Below are positions 1 to 6,942 of a DNA stretch of 7,866 nucleotides, one piece after another (position 1 is the first letter of the stretch; each line of letters starts with the position of its first letter). The stretch is from Xanthobacteraceae bacterium (GTDB lineage: Bacteria; Pseudomonadota; Alphaproteobacteria; Rhizobiales; Xanthobacteraceae). The notes below the pieces were generated by a model. That model searched no databases, was not told where the DNA came from, and saw nothing but the letters and a program-made list of their open reading frames with translations. The stretch is from contig JASHRR010000051.1 in the NCBI GenBank assembly GCA_030037185.1, positions 1 to 7,866 on the forward strand. Reading direction: 5' to 3'. The position numbers and the translations under genes were made by a program.

Positions 1-304
1 GTGCAACGGGTACCGGAGGGCCGGGCTGAGCGGTCTGAGTGGTCTGGCTTGTCGGTGCGGGACGACCGGCCACCGGCTTTGGCTTTGGCCGTGAGGTCTG
101 GACCGAAATGGTGGGCAGCGACGTTTCCGATCCAGGCGTCGGGGCCGGCAGTGGAGTTTCGCTCGGCGCTGGAGGTGCTGGCGACTGAGGAGGTGCCACC
201 GGCGGTGAGACTTCCGGTTCCTGGGCTAATATCCGATCGGCCATCGAAACGGCGGCCAACGCAGAACCGCCAAGCAGCATCCCCTTATACGTTCCCCAAC
301 GCAC
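1..304 (-). CDS. TonB-dependent receptor, N-terminal part (cut by the left window edge)
   Basis: This minus-strand frame is open from GTG at 304 to the window edge, giving 101 codons. It starts with a Sec-type signal peptide: basic residues, then a hydrophobic stretch around MLLGGSALAAVS, ending near ILAQ at residue 27. A long proline/alanine/serine-rich linker follows, then LPTISVQTSRPKPKP at residues 63-77, which looks like a TonB box with a basic tail. The same layout is found at the start of the receptor at 2709, where the matching element is LPEIKVMA. These receptors carry iron-siderophores, haem or cobalamin across the outer membrane using TonB energy. The GTG start is chosen because a G-rich ribosome site ending GGGAG lies five bases upstream; an in-frame GTG at 310 is an alternative. 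The plug and barrel lie outside the window, so the substrate and intactness are unknown. The plus-strand frame over the same bases looks like a shadow. Confidence 0.72.
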   Translation of the reverse strand, partial: MRWGTYKGMLLGGSALAAVSMADRILAQEPEVSPPVAPPQSPAPPAPSETPLPAPTPGSETSLPTISVQTSRPKPKPVAGRPAPTSQTTQTAQPGPPVPVA

Positions 305-600
305 CGACACTCCCCCCCAACTCTCACGACACCCCGAGCTCGCAACCAGCAACAAAGATTGTTCGATGTCGATTGGGGGAATTTAGCAACTGAATTGTGC
401 CGAACAAGACTAATTTTGTTAATCTTGCAACCTATAGGCTACTAGCCTATAAGGGAGAAACATCTAATAAATTAATTTTCAGGCTTAGCGAACAATTCAC
501 TAACATATTCCTTGATAGAGTCTTTTCCTACTCGGCCAATTGCCCTGAGTCAAATGGCTATCACTTTAGTGTAGGGGGGTATATATTATTCTGTCATGTG
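305..600 (-). promoter_or_regulatory. A+T-rich control region upstream of the minus-strand receptor
   Basis: The bases between the receptor start at 304 and about 600 are clearly richer in A+T than the rest of the left part, as is typical for a promoter region in a GC-rich genome. The stretch contains the 19-bp palindrome at 433-451 and a weaker dyad, AACAA with TTGTT, around 403-420. I could not fix a -35/-10 pair with confidence. The 180-codon plus-strand frame that starts at 397 crosses the sharp composition change near 600 and resembles nothing I know, so I do not call it a gene. Confidence 0.4.
433..451. promoter_or_regulatory. Perfect 19-bp palindrome, candidate operator
   Basis: The arms TATAGGCTA and TAGCCTATA are perfect reverse complements around a single central C. 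The site lies about 130 bp upstream of the minus-strand receptor start at 304, inside the A+T-rich region. A dyad of this length and symmetry is typical of a dimeric repressor or activator site (MarR, TetR or GntR type regulators bind such sites). The regulator cannot be named from the sequence, and it does not match the Irr, Fur or FNR motifs I know. Confidence 0.45.
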
Positions 601-938
601 CGGGATCGTAAGGCGCCACGCGCCACGCGGCAGTCAAGCGCGCTGCTTGCAGACGGAAACGCTGACGCTGTGCATGACCAGCCGCGGAAAAATATGTGTC
701 ACATCTCGATCGAGAGCGCCATCCCGGCGCAGGTTCTGCTCTCGGTGGCCAACATGAGTTCGGTCAGCACGAGGTCCGCGCCCCGCTTCGCTCGCCTCGA
801 GTGCCGCCATACCAATCTGGAAAAACTGGGCTTCACGGACGCTCTGCCGGATTGGGCCGATACCGCGAAACAAAATCCTGATCAACGATTTTCGCGCCGG
901 CTTTGCCTACAAATCATGACGAGGCGACCTTTCGCGTG
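600..938. other. Stretch without a recognisable gene
   Basis: GC-rich sequence between the A+T-rich control region and the JmjC-like relic. All six frames were read. Several are open for 60-80 codons on both strands, which is expected at this composition, and none shows a domain, signal peptide or motif that I recognise. It is probably further gene debris. Confidence 0.4.
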
Positions 939-1145
939 ATGAAATTCTGCGCGGCAACCGAGGCGTTTGATTTCGGTGTGCTGATCGCACCGCCTGGCGT
1001 GCAAGACTTTTCCGCCAACTGGGAGCGCAAGCCGTTTCATTTGTCCCGAGCCGATCCGCGCGACCACGACTGCATTCCAACGAACGGAGATTTGGAGAAC
1101 ATTATATCCCACGCGGATTTGCGGTATCCGGCCGCTTCAGCTTGA
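939..1145 (+). pseudogene. N-terminal fragment of a JmjC/cupin-like protein
   Basis: The frame from ATG at 939 reads MKFCAATEAFDFGVLIAP, then DFSANWERKPFHLSRADP and later GDLENIISHADLRYP. This resembles the N-terminal segment of cupin-superfamily JmjC-type proteins (putative Fe(II)/2-oxoglutarate oxygenases), where an aromatic-rich WEKKPF..RGDP motif is followed by a DL..I....RYP motif just before the cupin barrel. The match ends at RYP: the frame stops at 1143-1145, four codons later. A neighbouring frame continues with LQLDRG and stops near 1199. The metal-binding HxD/H barrel is absent, so this is a relic of about 65 residues. The family call rests on motif memory alone; the exact function of the intact gene is not known. 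Confidence 0.5.
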
Positions 1146-1478
1146 CCGCGGCATCGTATTGGCGGGGATAGAGGGCTATCCTCCCTTTGCCGAACTGTGA
1201 CGGCGGCCACTAAGCCGCAAGGCGCTGCGGTCAGATTCGAAATCAAGCAAAGAGCCCCGCCGAAAGGCGGTGCTCGGAGTTTGTGTAAAACGTTCGTTGC
1301 CTCGCGCAGAACGACGCAGCGACGAAAGCGCGGATGCCAGCGATAGCCGGCGCCGCAAGCGACCGGAGCGTGTTGCCGTCGGATCGGCGTGGGACAATCG
1401 GCTTTTGCGCACTCGCTCTTGGTGCTGGGTGGTTGTGCGCCGTTCAGCGACGTTTGCGCACGCGTTGGGCTCTTCTCC
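1146..1478. other. Stretch without a gene, holding a hairpin
   Basis: This lies between the JmjC-like relic and the end of the minus-strand insertion-element relic. On the minus strand it is where the missing C-terminal half of that relic should be, but no frame reads as a clear continuation. It holds the hairpin at 1252-1275. A motif TTTGTGTAAAAC near 1278 looks like an IS256-type end, but no inverted partner was found, so it is not called. Confidence 0.35.
1252..1275 (-). terminator. Hairpin, possible minus-strand terminator
   Basis: GAGC and CCGCC on the left pair with GGCGG and GCTC on the right, around the tetraloop GAAA, with one C/T mismatch. Read on the minus strand, the stem is followed by TTTGCTTGATTT, a moderately T-rich tail. 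It lies about 200 bp beyond the stop of the minus-strand insertion-element relic and could have ended its transcript. The T tract is interrupted, so the call is weak. Confidence 0.3.
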
Positions 1479-2094
1479 TCAAGCGAACCGGAACAAACCG
1501 CAGCTCTCGCTTTCGCTGTTAGCGGTCAGCGCGGCATCGCCAAGTTTTTTAACGGGCGGGCGGATCCTTCCCTCGCGCATCGCCTTCTGGATGGTGTTGA
1601 GCTTCACTCCCAACGTGTTGGCGACCTCTGCCGGAGTGGCGTCGCCGGCAAGGCGCCCCTCGATCTCACTCACCACAGCCTCCAACGGAACCGCCGGACC
1701 GCGCGTCACGCGCGGAGCGTAGAATCCGTTCGGCCCCTTCTCGGTAGATCTTCACCGACCGCTTGACACTGATCGACGTCACTCCAAAGGCGCGGATGAT
1801 ATCGCTCTGCTTGACATGGCCGCTGACGCAGAACTGACTGGTGATCATGCGAAAGGTGGCGATGTCGGTCTCGGCATGGCTGAACACCGGCATCGGCCCG
1901 TTGAAATAGGTGACCTGGCCGTCCTGCCTCCTGAAGGCCAATTGGTTGGTAATGTACGTGACCCCATCGGGGAAAATGGGTAACTGCAGTTGGGGCATGG
2001 GCCGCACGAGCGGCAAAACACCGCGTATCCGCCGCAGACCGGTCATTCTCAGATCCGAGCGATTCGGCCAACTGCCGAATTCCCCTTGTGCCAA
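1479..2094 (-). pseudogene. Insertion-element-type helix-turn-helix protein (transposase-like), frameshifted and truncated
   Basis: Two minus-strand frames together make one protein of about 205 residues. The first (from 2094; a more likely start is the ATG at 1998, MPQLQLPIFPDG) runs through PDGVTYITNQLAFRRQDGQ and a helix-turn-helix stretch VKQSDIIRAFGVTSISVKR to IYRE at about 1738. The second resumes with KGPNGFYAPRVTRGP at 1739 and holds another helix-turn-helix, ATPAEVANTLGVKLNTIQKA, before TGA at 1479. Restoring one A in the GAGAAGGGG tract joins IYRE to KGP, so the lesion is one missing base near 1737-1740. Proteins of this type, as I remember them, belong to a repeated transposase-like family in proteobacteria and are much longer, so the C-terminal half is also lost here. 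No terminal inverted repeats were found. Confidence 0.55.
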
Positions 2095-2526
2095 TCTTTC
2101 TTGTGCAAGATTCTGAACGGCCGAGCGATTTGGCGGCCCCCGCTACCTTCCACCAGACCCCGAGAGCTCAAGAGGTCTGGAGGTAGGGTGAATGAAGCGT
2201 ATGAGGATCAATTCACGGCGAAGGAACAGCTGATCAGCGCGCGCGGTTGGCGCTTGCCGTAGACCCAGGAATCTCCGTGTCTCCCCGATCCCCTCGCCGG
2301 TCGTTACCGCCCTCAGGATCAGGAATTCCATTCTCTACCGCTCCAGGCAGCATCCTCGTGCGAAGCTCTCTTGGGCGCGGCAGGACGCCAAGGCGGTTCG
2401 CCGCCTTCGGCCTGGCTCAAGTGGAGCGGTCGAAAGCCTTGAGGGCTCATATCATAGGCCGACACCCGCATCTCATGCTCCGACTAAGAAGCGCGCGTGG
2501 GATAACGATACTCCGCAACTTCTCGT
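2095..2526. other. Stretch without a recognisable gene
   Basis: GC-rich sequence between the insertion-element relic and the A+T-rich promoter region of the receptor. Frames on both strands are open for 60-90 codons but show arginine- and serine-rich low-information translations and no motif that I recognise. It may be remaining insertion-element sequence. Confidence 0.35.
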
Positions 2527-2708
2527 GATCATGTCGTAGTCTACTTTTGAATGATTATAGATTTGATTCATTAAAACAATTTTGTCTCTAAAACTATAAG
2601 TTTGGAGTTATTCAAACTAAAAACATAAAAGTTATACAAACAAATCTAAATCGCATTGTCAAATTTCCTCTCCGGCATCATTCAGCCACCCCATCCTTTG
2701 ACGAAATT
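2527..2708 (+). promoter_or_regulatory. A+T-rich promoter region of the receptor gene
   Basis: Composition changes abruptly to A+T-rich at about 2527 and back to GC-rich after the receptor start. The stretch holds the dyad at 2599-2618 and runs of A or T, as expected for a regulated promoter. No -35/-10 pair stands out; TTGTCA at 2656 has no good -10 partner at 17 bp. Confidence 0.4.
2599..2618. promoter_or_regulatory. Dyad resembling the Irr iron-control element
   Basis: AGTTTG and CAAACT are perfect inverted arms around GAGTTATT. The core TTTGGAG-TTA-TTCAAAC agrees at 10 of 14 arm positions with the rhizobial iron-control element as I remember it (TTTAGAA-N3-TTCTAAA), bound by the haem-responsive regulator Irr. 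It lies about 90 bp upstream of the receptor start, a suitable place for iron control of siderophore uptake. The regulator assignment is inference; the dyad itself is seen directly. Confidence 0.4.
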
Positions 2709-4718
2709 ATGCAGGCGTTTGTGAGACGAGAACATCTGTATTGGAAGGTTGTTACGGGTGCCGCGCTCGGGAGTGCCAGCATTCTCGGTGTGGCGGCCCA
2801 ACAAGCCGCGCAGCCCTCTGCCGAGCCACCGGCGCCTGCGCAAGCCTCGAGCGGACCCTCACCCAAATCCACGCCGCTTCCCGAAATCAAGGTGATGGCT
2901 GCCAAGCGCGCTGCGGCGCGGCCAGCGCGGGCTCAAGGGCAGCCGGCGGCGATGTCTTCCGGTGCGTTGACAGGGGTCGCGCCGATAAGCACGCCGGTTC
3001 AAGCCGTCGGCGCCAGCGGTCCGCCGCTCTCTGAGGTGGCGACCTTGGGCAAGACCGGCACCAAGCTGGAAGATTTGCCGGCCTCCGTCGTCGTCGTGCC
3101 AGCAACGACGATCAAGGAACGCGGTGGCACCTCCCTCACCGACGCGGTGACGGCGGGTGTCAGCGGCGTCAATGTCGGCGGCTCGCCCACTTACAGCTTT
3201 TTTGACCGCTACCTGATTCGCGGCATGGATGCGCGCATCTACACCGACGGTTTTTCTGACGGCGACCAGTTCAACGGCTATCCGCACTCGCTCAACGGCG
3301 TGCAGCAGATCGAGGTGCTCAAAGGACCGGGCTCGGCGCTGTTCGGCAGCACGACGCCAGGTGGCAGCATCAATATCGTGCATTTCTTGCCTAGCCCGGT
3401 GGCGGGCTACGGCGCTGGCCTGCAAGTTGGTTCCTTCAGCACTATTTCCTCGACGATCTATGCGACCGGCCCGACCAACGTCGAGGGCCTGAGCTACCGG
3501 ATTGACGGGCTGGCCCAGCATTCGGACGGGTTTCGCCACCTGGAGAACGCCGACTACGAGCTGCGGCCGGTGTTGATGTGGACCTGGAACGATCACGTCA
3601 CCACCGCGGCGCTCGACTTTCGCCACATCGTACAAACGCCCGATCTCTATGGAATTCCCTACGTTGGGGGCGTTCCGCTGGGCGTGTCACGCGACTTCGT
3701 TTATTCGACCCCGTTCGGCCACGGCGATCAGGACATCGAGCGTCTAACACTCACCGATGCCTGGTCGTGGTCGAACGAACTGACCATTAATAATCGATTT
3801 TCCTACATTCACCGCGATCTCGACATCCTGCGCAACTCTGGCGGGGCCGTCAGCGGCGAGGAGATGACAAGCCGGCAGCTTCGCGAGCAGACCGACCACG
3901 ACGACGATCTCATCTATCAGTTCGAGCCGGTATGGAAATTCTACACCTTTTCGATGAAGCACACGCTCGTCACGGGCCTGTCGGCAGAGGAATCGCTGAT
4001 CCGCGACAATCGCGCGACGGCCGATTTGCCGAACATTGCCAACATCTATGCCCCGGTAATCCCAGAAACCTCGATTGCGGGTCTCAACTTTCTGCGCGAT
4101 GCGACCCATAGCGGCATGGTCGACGACCTGCAGGCGACGTTCCTCGGCGCCTACCTGATCGATCAGATCGACGTCACAGACAAATTGAAGGTGCGGCTGT
4201 CCGCCCGGCAGGACTGGTGGTACGAGCAACTGGCGCCGCAGGCGTTCGTGGCCGGTCGCAATGGCGAGGACGGTTTGCCGCTCGAGCCTGGCATGATCCA
4301 GACACGCACCGACACGCCCTTTTCGTGGAGCGCGGGCGCACTGTACAGGATCCTGCCCGGCGTATCGCCCTTCGTCGGCGTATCGAAAAGCTTTCTCACC
4401 AACTACAATTCGGAAGCGACCCAGAACGGCCTGGTCGATCCGGAATCGGCGATCCAATATGAAGCCGGCGTGAAGCTGGCCGCATTGGACGATCGCATTA
4501 CCGTCAGCGGGGCGGCATTCCACATCCAGCGCAACAACGTATTCGCTGAGACCAACGCGGTCGTCAACGGCGTGACTCAGACCACTGTGTTTTTCGATGC
4601 CCAGCGCGATGTCGGCATGGATATGGATGTCGTCATCAAACTGACCCGTCAGTGGCGGGTGATGGCAAATTTCATTTCCCAGGAAGCGTACCCAACCACA
4701 TCGCCAACGCCTGGATGA
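2709..4718 (+). CDS. TonB-dependent siderophore receptor, frame broken near the C-terminus
   Basis: This outer-membrane receptor likely imports an iron-siderophore using energy from TonB-ExbB-ExbD. Residues 1-30 form a signal peptide (basic start, then VVTGAALGSASILGVAA). An Ala/Pro-rich linker and a TonB-box-like LPEIKVMA (57-64) follow. The plug spans about 115-225, with YLIRGMD (168-174), VQQIEVLKGPGSALFG (198-213) and TTPGGSINIV (215-224). From about 235 onward alternating aromatic strands form the barrel. The true sequence runs to residue 659-660 (FISQEA); after 4687 the frame shifts and only a short unrelated tail (YPTTSPTPG) follows to the TGA at 4718. The remaining barrel strands are in another frame at 4688-4990, so the ATG-started product would lack the last strands and the C-terminal signal for outer-membrane insertion. 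The ribosome site upstream of ATG 2709 is weak. Substrate is not determinable. Confidence 0.85.
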   Translation: MQAFVRREHLYWKVVTGAALGSASILGVAAQQAAQPSAEPPAPAQASSGPSPKSTPLPEIKVMAAKRAAARPARAQGQPAAMSSGALTGVAPISTPVQAVGASGPPLSEVATLGKTGTKLEDLPASVVVVPATTIKERGGTSLTDAVTAGVSGVNVGGSPTYSFFDRYLIRGMDARIYTDGFSDGDQFNGYPHSLNGVQQIEVLKGPGSALFGSTTPGGSINIVHFLPSPVAGYGAGLQVGSFSTISSTIYATGPTNVEGLSYRIDGLAQHSDGFRHLENADYELRPVLMWTWNDHVTTAALDFRHIVQTPDLYGIPYVGGVPLGVSRDFVYSTPFGHGDQDIERLTLTDAWSWSNELTINNRFSYIHRDLDILRNSGGAVSGEEMTSRQLREQTDHDDDLIYQFEPVWKFYTFSMKHTLVTGLSAEESLIRDNRATADLPNIANIYAPVIPETSIAGLNFLRDATHSGMVDDLQATFLGAYLIDQIDVTDKLKVRLSARQDWWYEQLAPQAFVAGRNGEDGLPLEPGMIQTRTDTPFSWSAGALYRILPGVSPFVGVSKSFLTNYNSEATQNGLVDPESAIQYEAGVKLAALDDRITVSGAAFHIQRNNVFAETNAVVNGVTQTTVFFDAQRDVGMDMDVVIKLTRQWRVMANFISQEAYPTTSPTPG

Positions 4719-4990
4719 CGTACGATTTCGCCATCGGCAAACTCGACGGCTTTCGCATCGGCGGCGGCATGACGTATAGCGATGTCAGCTACGCCAACGT
4801 GCAGAACACGGACCGGGTGCCGGCCTATACAGTATGGAGCGCAGTGCTGTCTTACAATCAGCCGGCGTGGGACGCCGCTATCGGCGTGAAGAACATCTTT
4901 GACGCAACGTATTTCCCGACGGCGCTCTCGGCCGGCGGCTACGTCGGTCAGCCGCGGTTCTTCTTCTTTCAGGCCAAATATCACTTATGA
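4688..4990 (+). pseudogene. C-terminal barrel strands of the receptor, out of frame
   Basis: From GTA at 4688 the second frame reads VPNHIANAWMTYDF, then GGGMTYSDVSYANVQN, VPAYTVWSAVLSY, AAIGVKNIFDATYF and ends RFFFFQAKYHL with TGA at 4988-4990. VPxHxANxWxTY and GVKNIFDxxYF are standard elements of the last barrel strands of siderophore receptors. The terminal residue is leucine rather than the usual phenylalanine. Family members normally have a loop of roughly 20 residues between the preceding strand (NFISQEA) and VPNH; it is missing here. The number of bases lost must be 1 more than a multiple of three, so either a single base or a deletion of a few dozen bases fits. This entry belongs with the gene at 2709. 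No separate start is expected to be used. Confidence 0.8.
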
Positions 4991-5157
4991 AGGTTGGCCC
5001 CGTCGTCGAGCGGAGCTGGGTCCAAACGCGAGAACAATGGCGCCCATGCCGTCTCATCGAACGTGTGGTCCGGCTTGATCGCGGCGCGGATGGAGTGCTG
5101 CGAAGTTTTCTCTTCACCGGATCAAGAATCCGTGGGCACGACGCTGCGCGTACCTGA
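4987..5157 (+). CDS. Small ORF overlapping the receptor stop codon (hypothetical, 56 aa)
   Basis: ATG at 4987 overlaps the receptor TGA as ATGA, the arrangement seen in translationally coupled genes. The frame begins MKVGPVVERSWVQTREQW and ends at TGA 5155-5157; the same frame goes on, after that stop, through a 32-codon stretch with RLKSLAKLEEMVLKLVQQ to TGA at 5257. The first 18 residues faintly recall the starts of PepSY-associated membrane proteins that often follow such receptors, but the hydrophobic segment that should come next is absent. It may be a ruined remnant of such a gene, or chance. Confidence 0.2.
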   Translation: MKVGPVVERSWVQTREQWRPCRLIERVVRLDRGADGVLRSFLFTGSRIRGHDAART

Positions 5158-5281
5158 ACCGTGGTGCGATTCTGGGGAAGGCTGAAATCGTTGGCAAAAC
5201 TGGAGGAGATGGTCCTTAAGCTCGTCCAGCAGTCGCACGCTTTCGGCTACGGCTTGTGACACGAAGCTATCCCGGTTTTAG

Positions 5282-5978
5282 CGCCGCTGCTTTCCAGTAG
5301 CCCTGGAGCTCGAACTTTCCAGGACTGTCAGTCGGTATGGCGATTTTCCGTTCGCCTGGCTAGTCTGCAATGGAGAGGTCGTGGTGTCGGAAGCGATCAA
5401 TCAAGTCGATCGGGACGGGGATGTAACTCGCCACGCCGAGCTAATGGCGGTGTCTGAAGCTCAGAGAGTGCTGGGGCGCAACGACCTTTAGTGATTGCGC
5501 CATTTATTCGAAGGTCGAGCCGTGCGCGATGTGTTCGTTTCCGATACGCGAGACTCGGATTTCTAAAGTGGTATTCGCCACAAAGTCGCCCCTGATGGGA
5601 GGATTCTCGAAATTCGGCATTTTGCAGGATGCTAAAATGTCGGAAAGTTAGCCTGAATTTTTCGGTGATCCACCAGAGATCGTCGGCGGCGTGCATGTCG
5701 ACGATGCTGAAAAGATCTGGCGCAACGCCAATCCGCTGGTCTGGGCGGTCATCAGATATCGCGGCTGGTTTGGTGGCGATCTAGCCGCGGACTGCGTGCA
5801 TTGGCACCGCATCACTCGCCCTCGCCGCTTCAACTGGCGCCAGATTGCCCACATGATGATTTCGGGGGCATCGCACAAGCGAGTTTCTCCCGGTGAGGTG
5901 CAGTCTTTTAAGTGCCGCTCAAACACGCAAGGGCGAACCAGCGCCGCCGATGTTGGTCTTGGCATTGACTCACGGTGA
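5282..5978 (+). pseudogene. Nucleoside/guanine deaminase-family protein, broken by a frameshift and a stop
   Basis: Two plus-strand frames together make a CMP/dCMP-type zinc deaminase. The first, open from 5282, reads ALELELSRTV, then GDFPFAWLVCNGEVVV, INQVDRDGDVTRHAELMAV and VLGRNDL before TAG at 5489. The second continues SDCAIYSKVEPCAMCSFPIR, FATKSPLMGGFSKFG and, after an in-frame TAG at 5649, PEFFGDPPEIVGG and AEKIWRNANPLVWAVIRYRG. The zinc ligands and catalytic Glu (HAE at 5432-5440, PCAMC at 5520-5534) are all present. Removing one T from CTTTAGT at 5486-5492 joins NDL to SDC exactly as in the family. Such enzymes hydrolytically deaminate guanine, cytosine or related bases. No start codon is visible between the TAG at 5279 and the first conserved helix, so the N-terminus is also damaged. 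Family-like sequence ends near 5771; the frame runs on to 5978 without recognisable content. Confidence 0.75.
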
Positions 5979-6125
5979 CCCGTTCGGCTTTGCGAAGGTG
6001 TCCGCCGCAAGGTCGCCAGTTGGGAGAGAATTGTCTGCCGCGCTTAGTCGTGACATCTTGCTGGACACGCACGAGTTTGCGGATGTAACGCTTCCTTGCC
6101 GGTTGAAAGTTGAGGAAAGATGAGC
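5772..6125. other. Stretch without a recognisable gene between the deaminase relic and imuA
   Basis: This is where imuB would normally lie on the minus strand. None of the minus frames shows the ImuB start (MRRVVSVWxPxWPTDR type) or other Y-family polymerase sequence. On the plus strand a 76-codon frame ends LLDTHEFADVTLPCRLKVEER at 6123. It looks protein-like but I cannot assign it. Confidence 0.35.
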
Positions 6126-6911
6126 TCATAATTTGATTGAGCGCTGGGCGGGTACTTTCTGAGCGGGCGAATAGGGCGAGCCGGATGCTTGCGAGGCCTG
6201 GCGGCTTGCCGGCAGAGCAAGACAACCCTTCGCATCGCAAGCCTCCACTTCGAATCTCGCTGACTCCCCGCCGCGGCATCGGATCAGTTCGAGCCGCCAT
6301 CGGGCGCGTCCAACGCCTGGCACTGGCAGAGGTGCGGAGGGCAGAGCGCTAACCCGCCAGCGGGTCGTCGCCGCAGTCGGCAGCAGGAGTTCGGCGGCAT
6401 CGGTTTGGCAGCGCCAGCGCCGTACCGCCAGGCCGATCGTGCCTGAACCTTCTGCGGCAAGCTGAAGACGGCGGGAGGCCGTCATGGAGAGGTGGGCGAT
6501 CTCTGCGACGACTGCGCCAAGCTCGCCATGCCGCAATCCCTCCTCGAAACAAGCCAGCACCGACTTGTCGTTTCCCGCTTCGACATAGATCACCCGGTCC
6601 GGTGCGAGCCCGGCCGAGGCGATTGCCGGAGCGAACAGATCCTGGCGGGTGACACACCACAGCACGCGCCCGCGGGTCCGTGCCGCAATTCCTGCGGCGA
6701 AGAGTGCAGCGGCAGCTCCATCGATCGCGCCATTTCCGCCGCCGCCCACTTCGTGCAACGCGCCGAGCGCCAACCCGCCTTTCGGCAGACGCTCATCAAT
6801 GGCCTTGATTCCGAACGGCAAGACCGCCCGTCGATACCTCGCCCCGCCATCAAGGCATCGAATGCGCTCGCGAAGCGCCTCGACAACGGCAATGGGGACA
6901 GGTGTACTCAT
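6126..6911 (-). CDS. imuA: ImuA, RecA-like protein of the SOS mutagenesis cassette
   Basis: ImuA is the RecA/SulA-related member of the ImuA-ImuB-DnaE2 mutasome, which carries out error-prone lesion bypass after DNA damage. The 261-residue product shows the usual order: VEALRERIRCLDGG (10-23), LPFGIKAIDERLPKGGLALGALHEV (31-55), a glycine-rich loop GGGGNGAIDGAAAALFAAG (56-74) in place of a Walker A motif and lacking its lysine, then VLWCVTRQDLFAPA, DRVIYVEAG, ACFEEGLRHG, MTASRRLQLAAEGSG, RWRVSALPSAPLPVPG and RARWRLELIRCRGGES. The frame is intact from ATG 6911 to TGA 6126. The last 25 residues after LALPAS look unlike the family. A LexA box lies 31 bp upstream, so damage induction is likely. 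imuB, which normally follows closely, is missing, so the protein has no encoded partner here. Confidence 0.88.
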   Translation of the reverse strand: MSTPVPIAVVEALRERIRCLDGGARYRRAVLPFGIKAIDERLPKGGLALGALHEVGGGGNGAIDGAAAALFAAGIAARTRGRVLWCVTRQDLFAPAIASAGLAPDRVIYVEAGNDKSVLACFEEGLRHGELGAVVAEIAHLSMTASRRLQLAAEGSGTIGLAVRRWRCQTDAAELLLPTAATTRWRVSALPSAPLPVPGVGRARWRLELIRCRGGESARFEVEACDAKGCLALPASRQASQASGSPYSPAQKVPAQRSIKL

Positions 6912-6942
6912 GTCCGTTGTAAGCTGTTTCGTAGAACCAAGT

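Noticed and set aside
397..939. 180-codon plus-strand open frame starting at GTG 397
   Set aside because: It crosses the composition change near 600, covers the palindrome and promoter region of the minus-strand receptor, and its translation has no recognisable motif.
1276..1300. Possible IS256-type terminal repeat (TTTGTGTAAAAC)
   Set aside because: No inverted copy was found elsewhere in the window and no IS256-type transposase is present.
2859..3635. Long minus-strand frame opposite the receptor gene
   Set aside because: It is a shadow of the receptor: rich in arginine and alanine without motifs, while the plus strand has clear plug-domain motifs.
3744..4523. 259-codon minus-strand frame opposite the receptor barrel
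   Set aside because: Antisense shadow of the receptor barrel region; no start signal or family resemblance.
5302..5323. Inverted repeat CCTGGA/TCCAGG, considered as a terminator
   Set aside because: Only 6-bp arms with a 10-base loop and no T tract, and it falls inside the deaminase-like reading frame.
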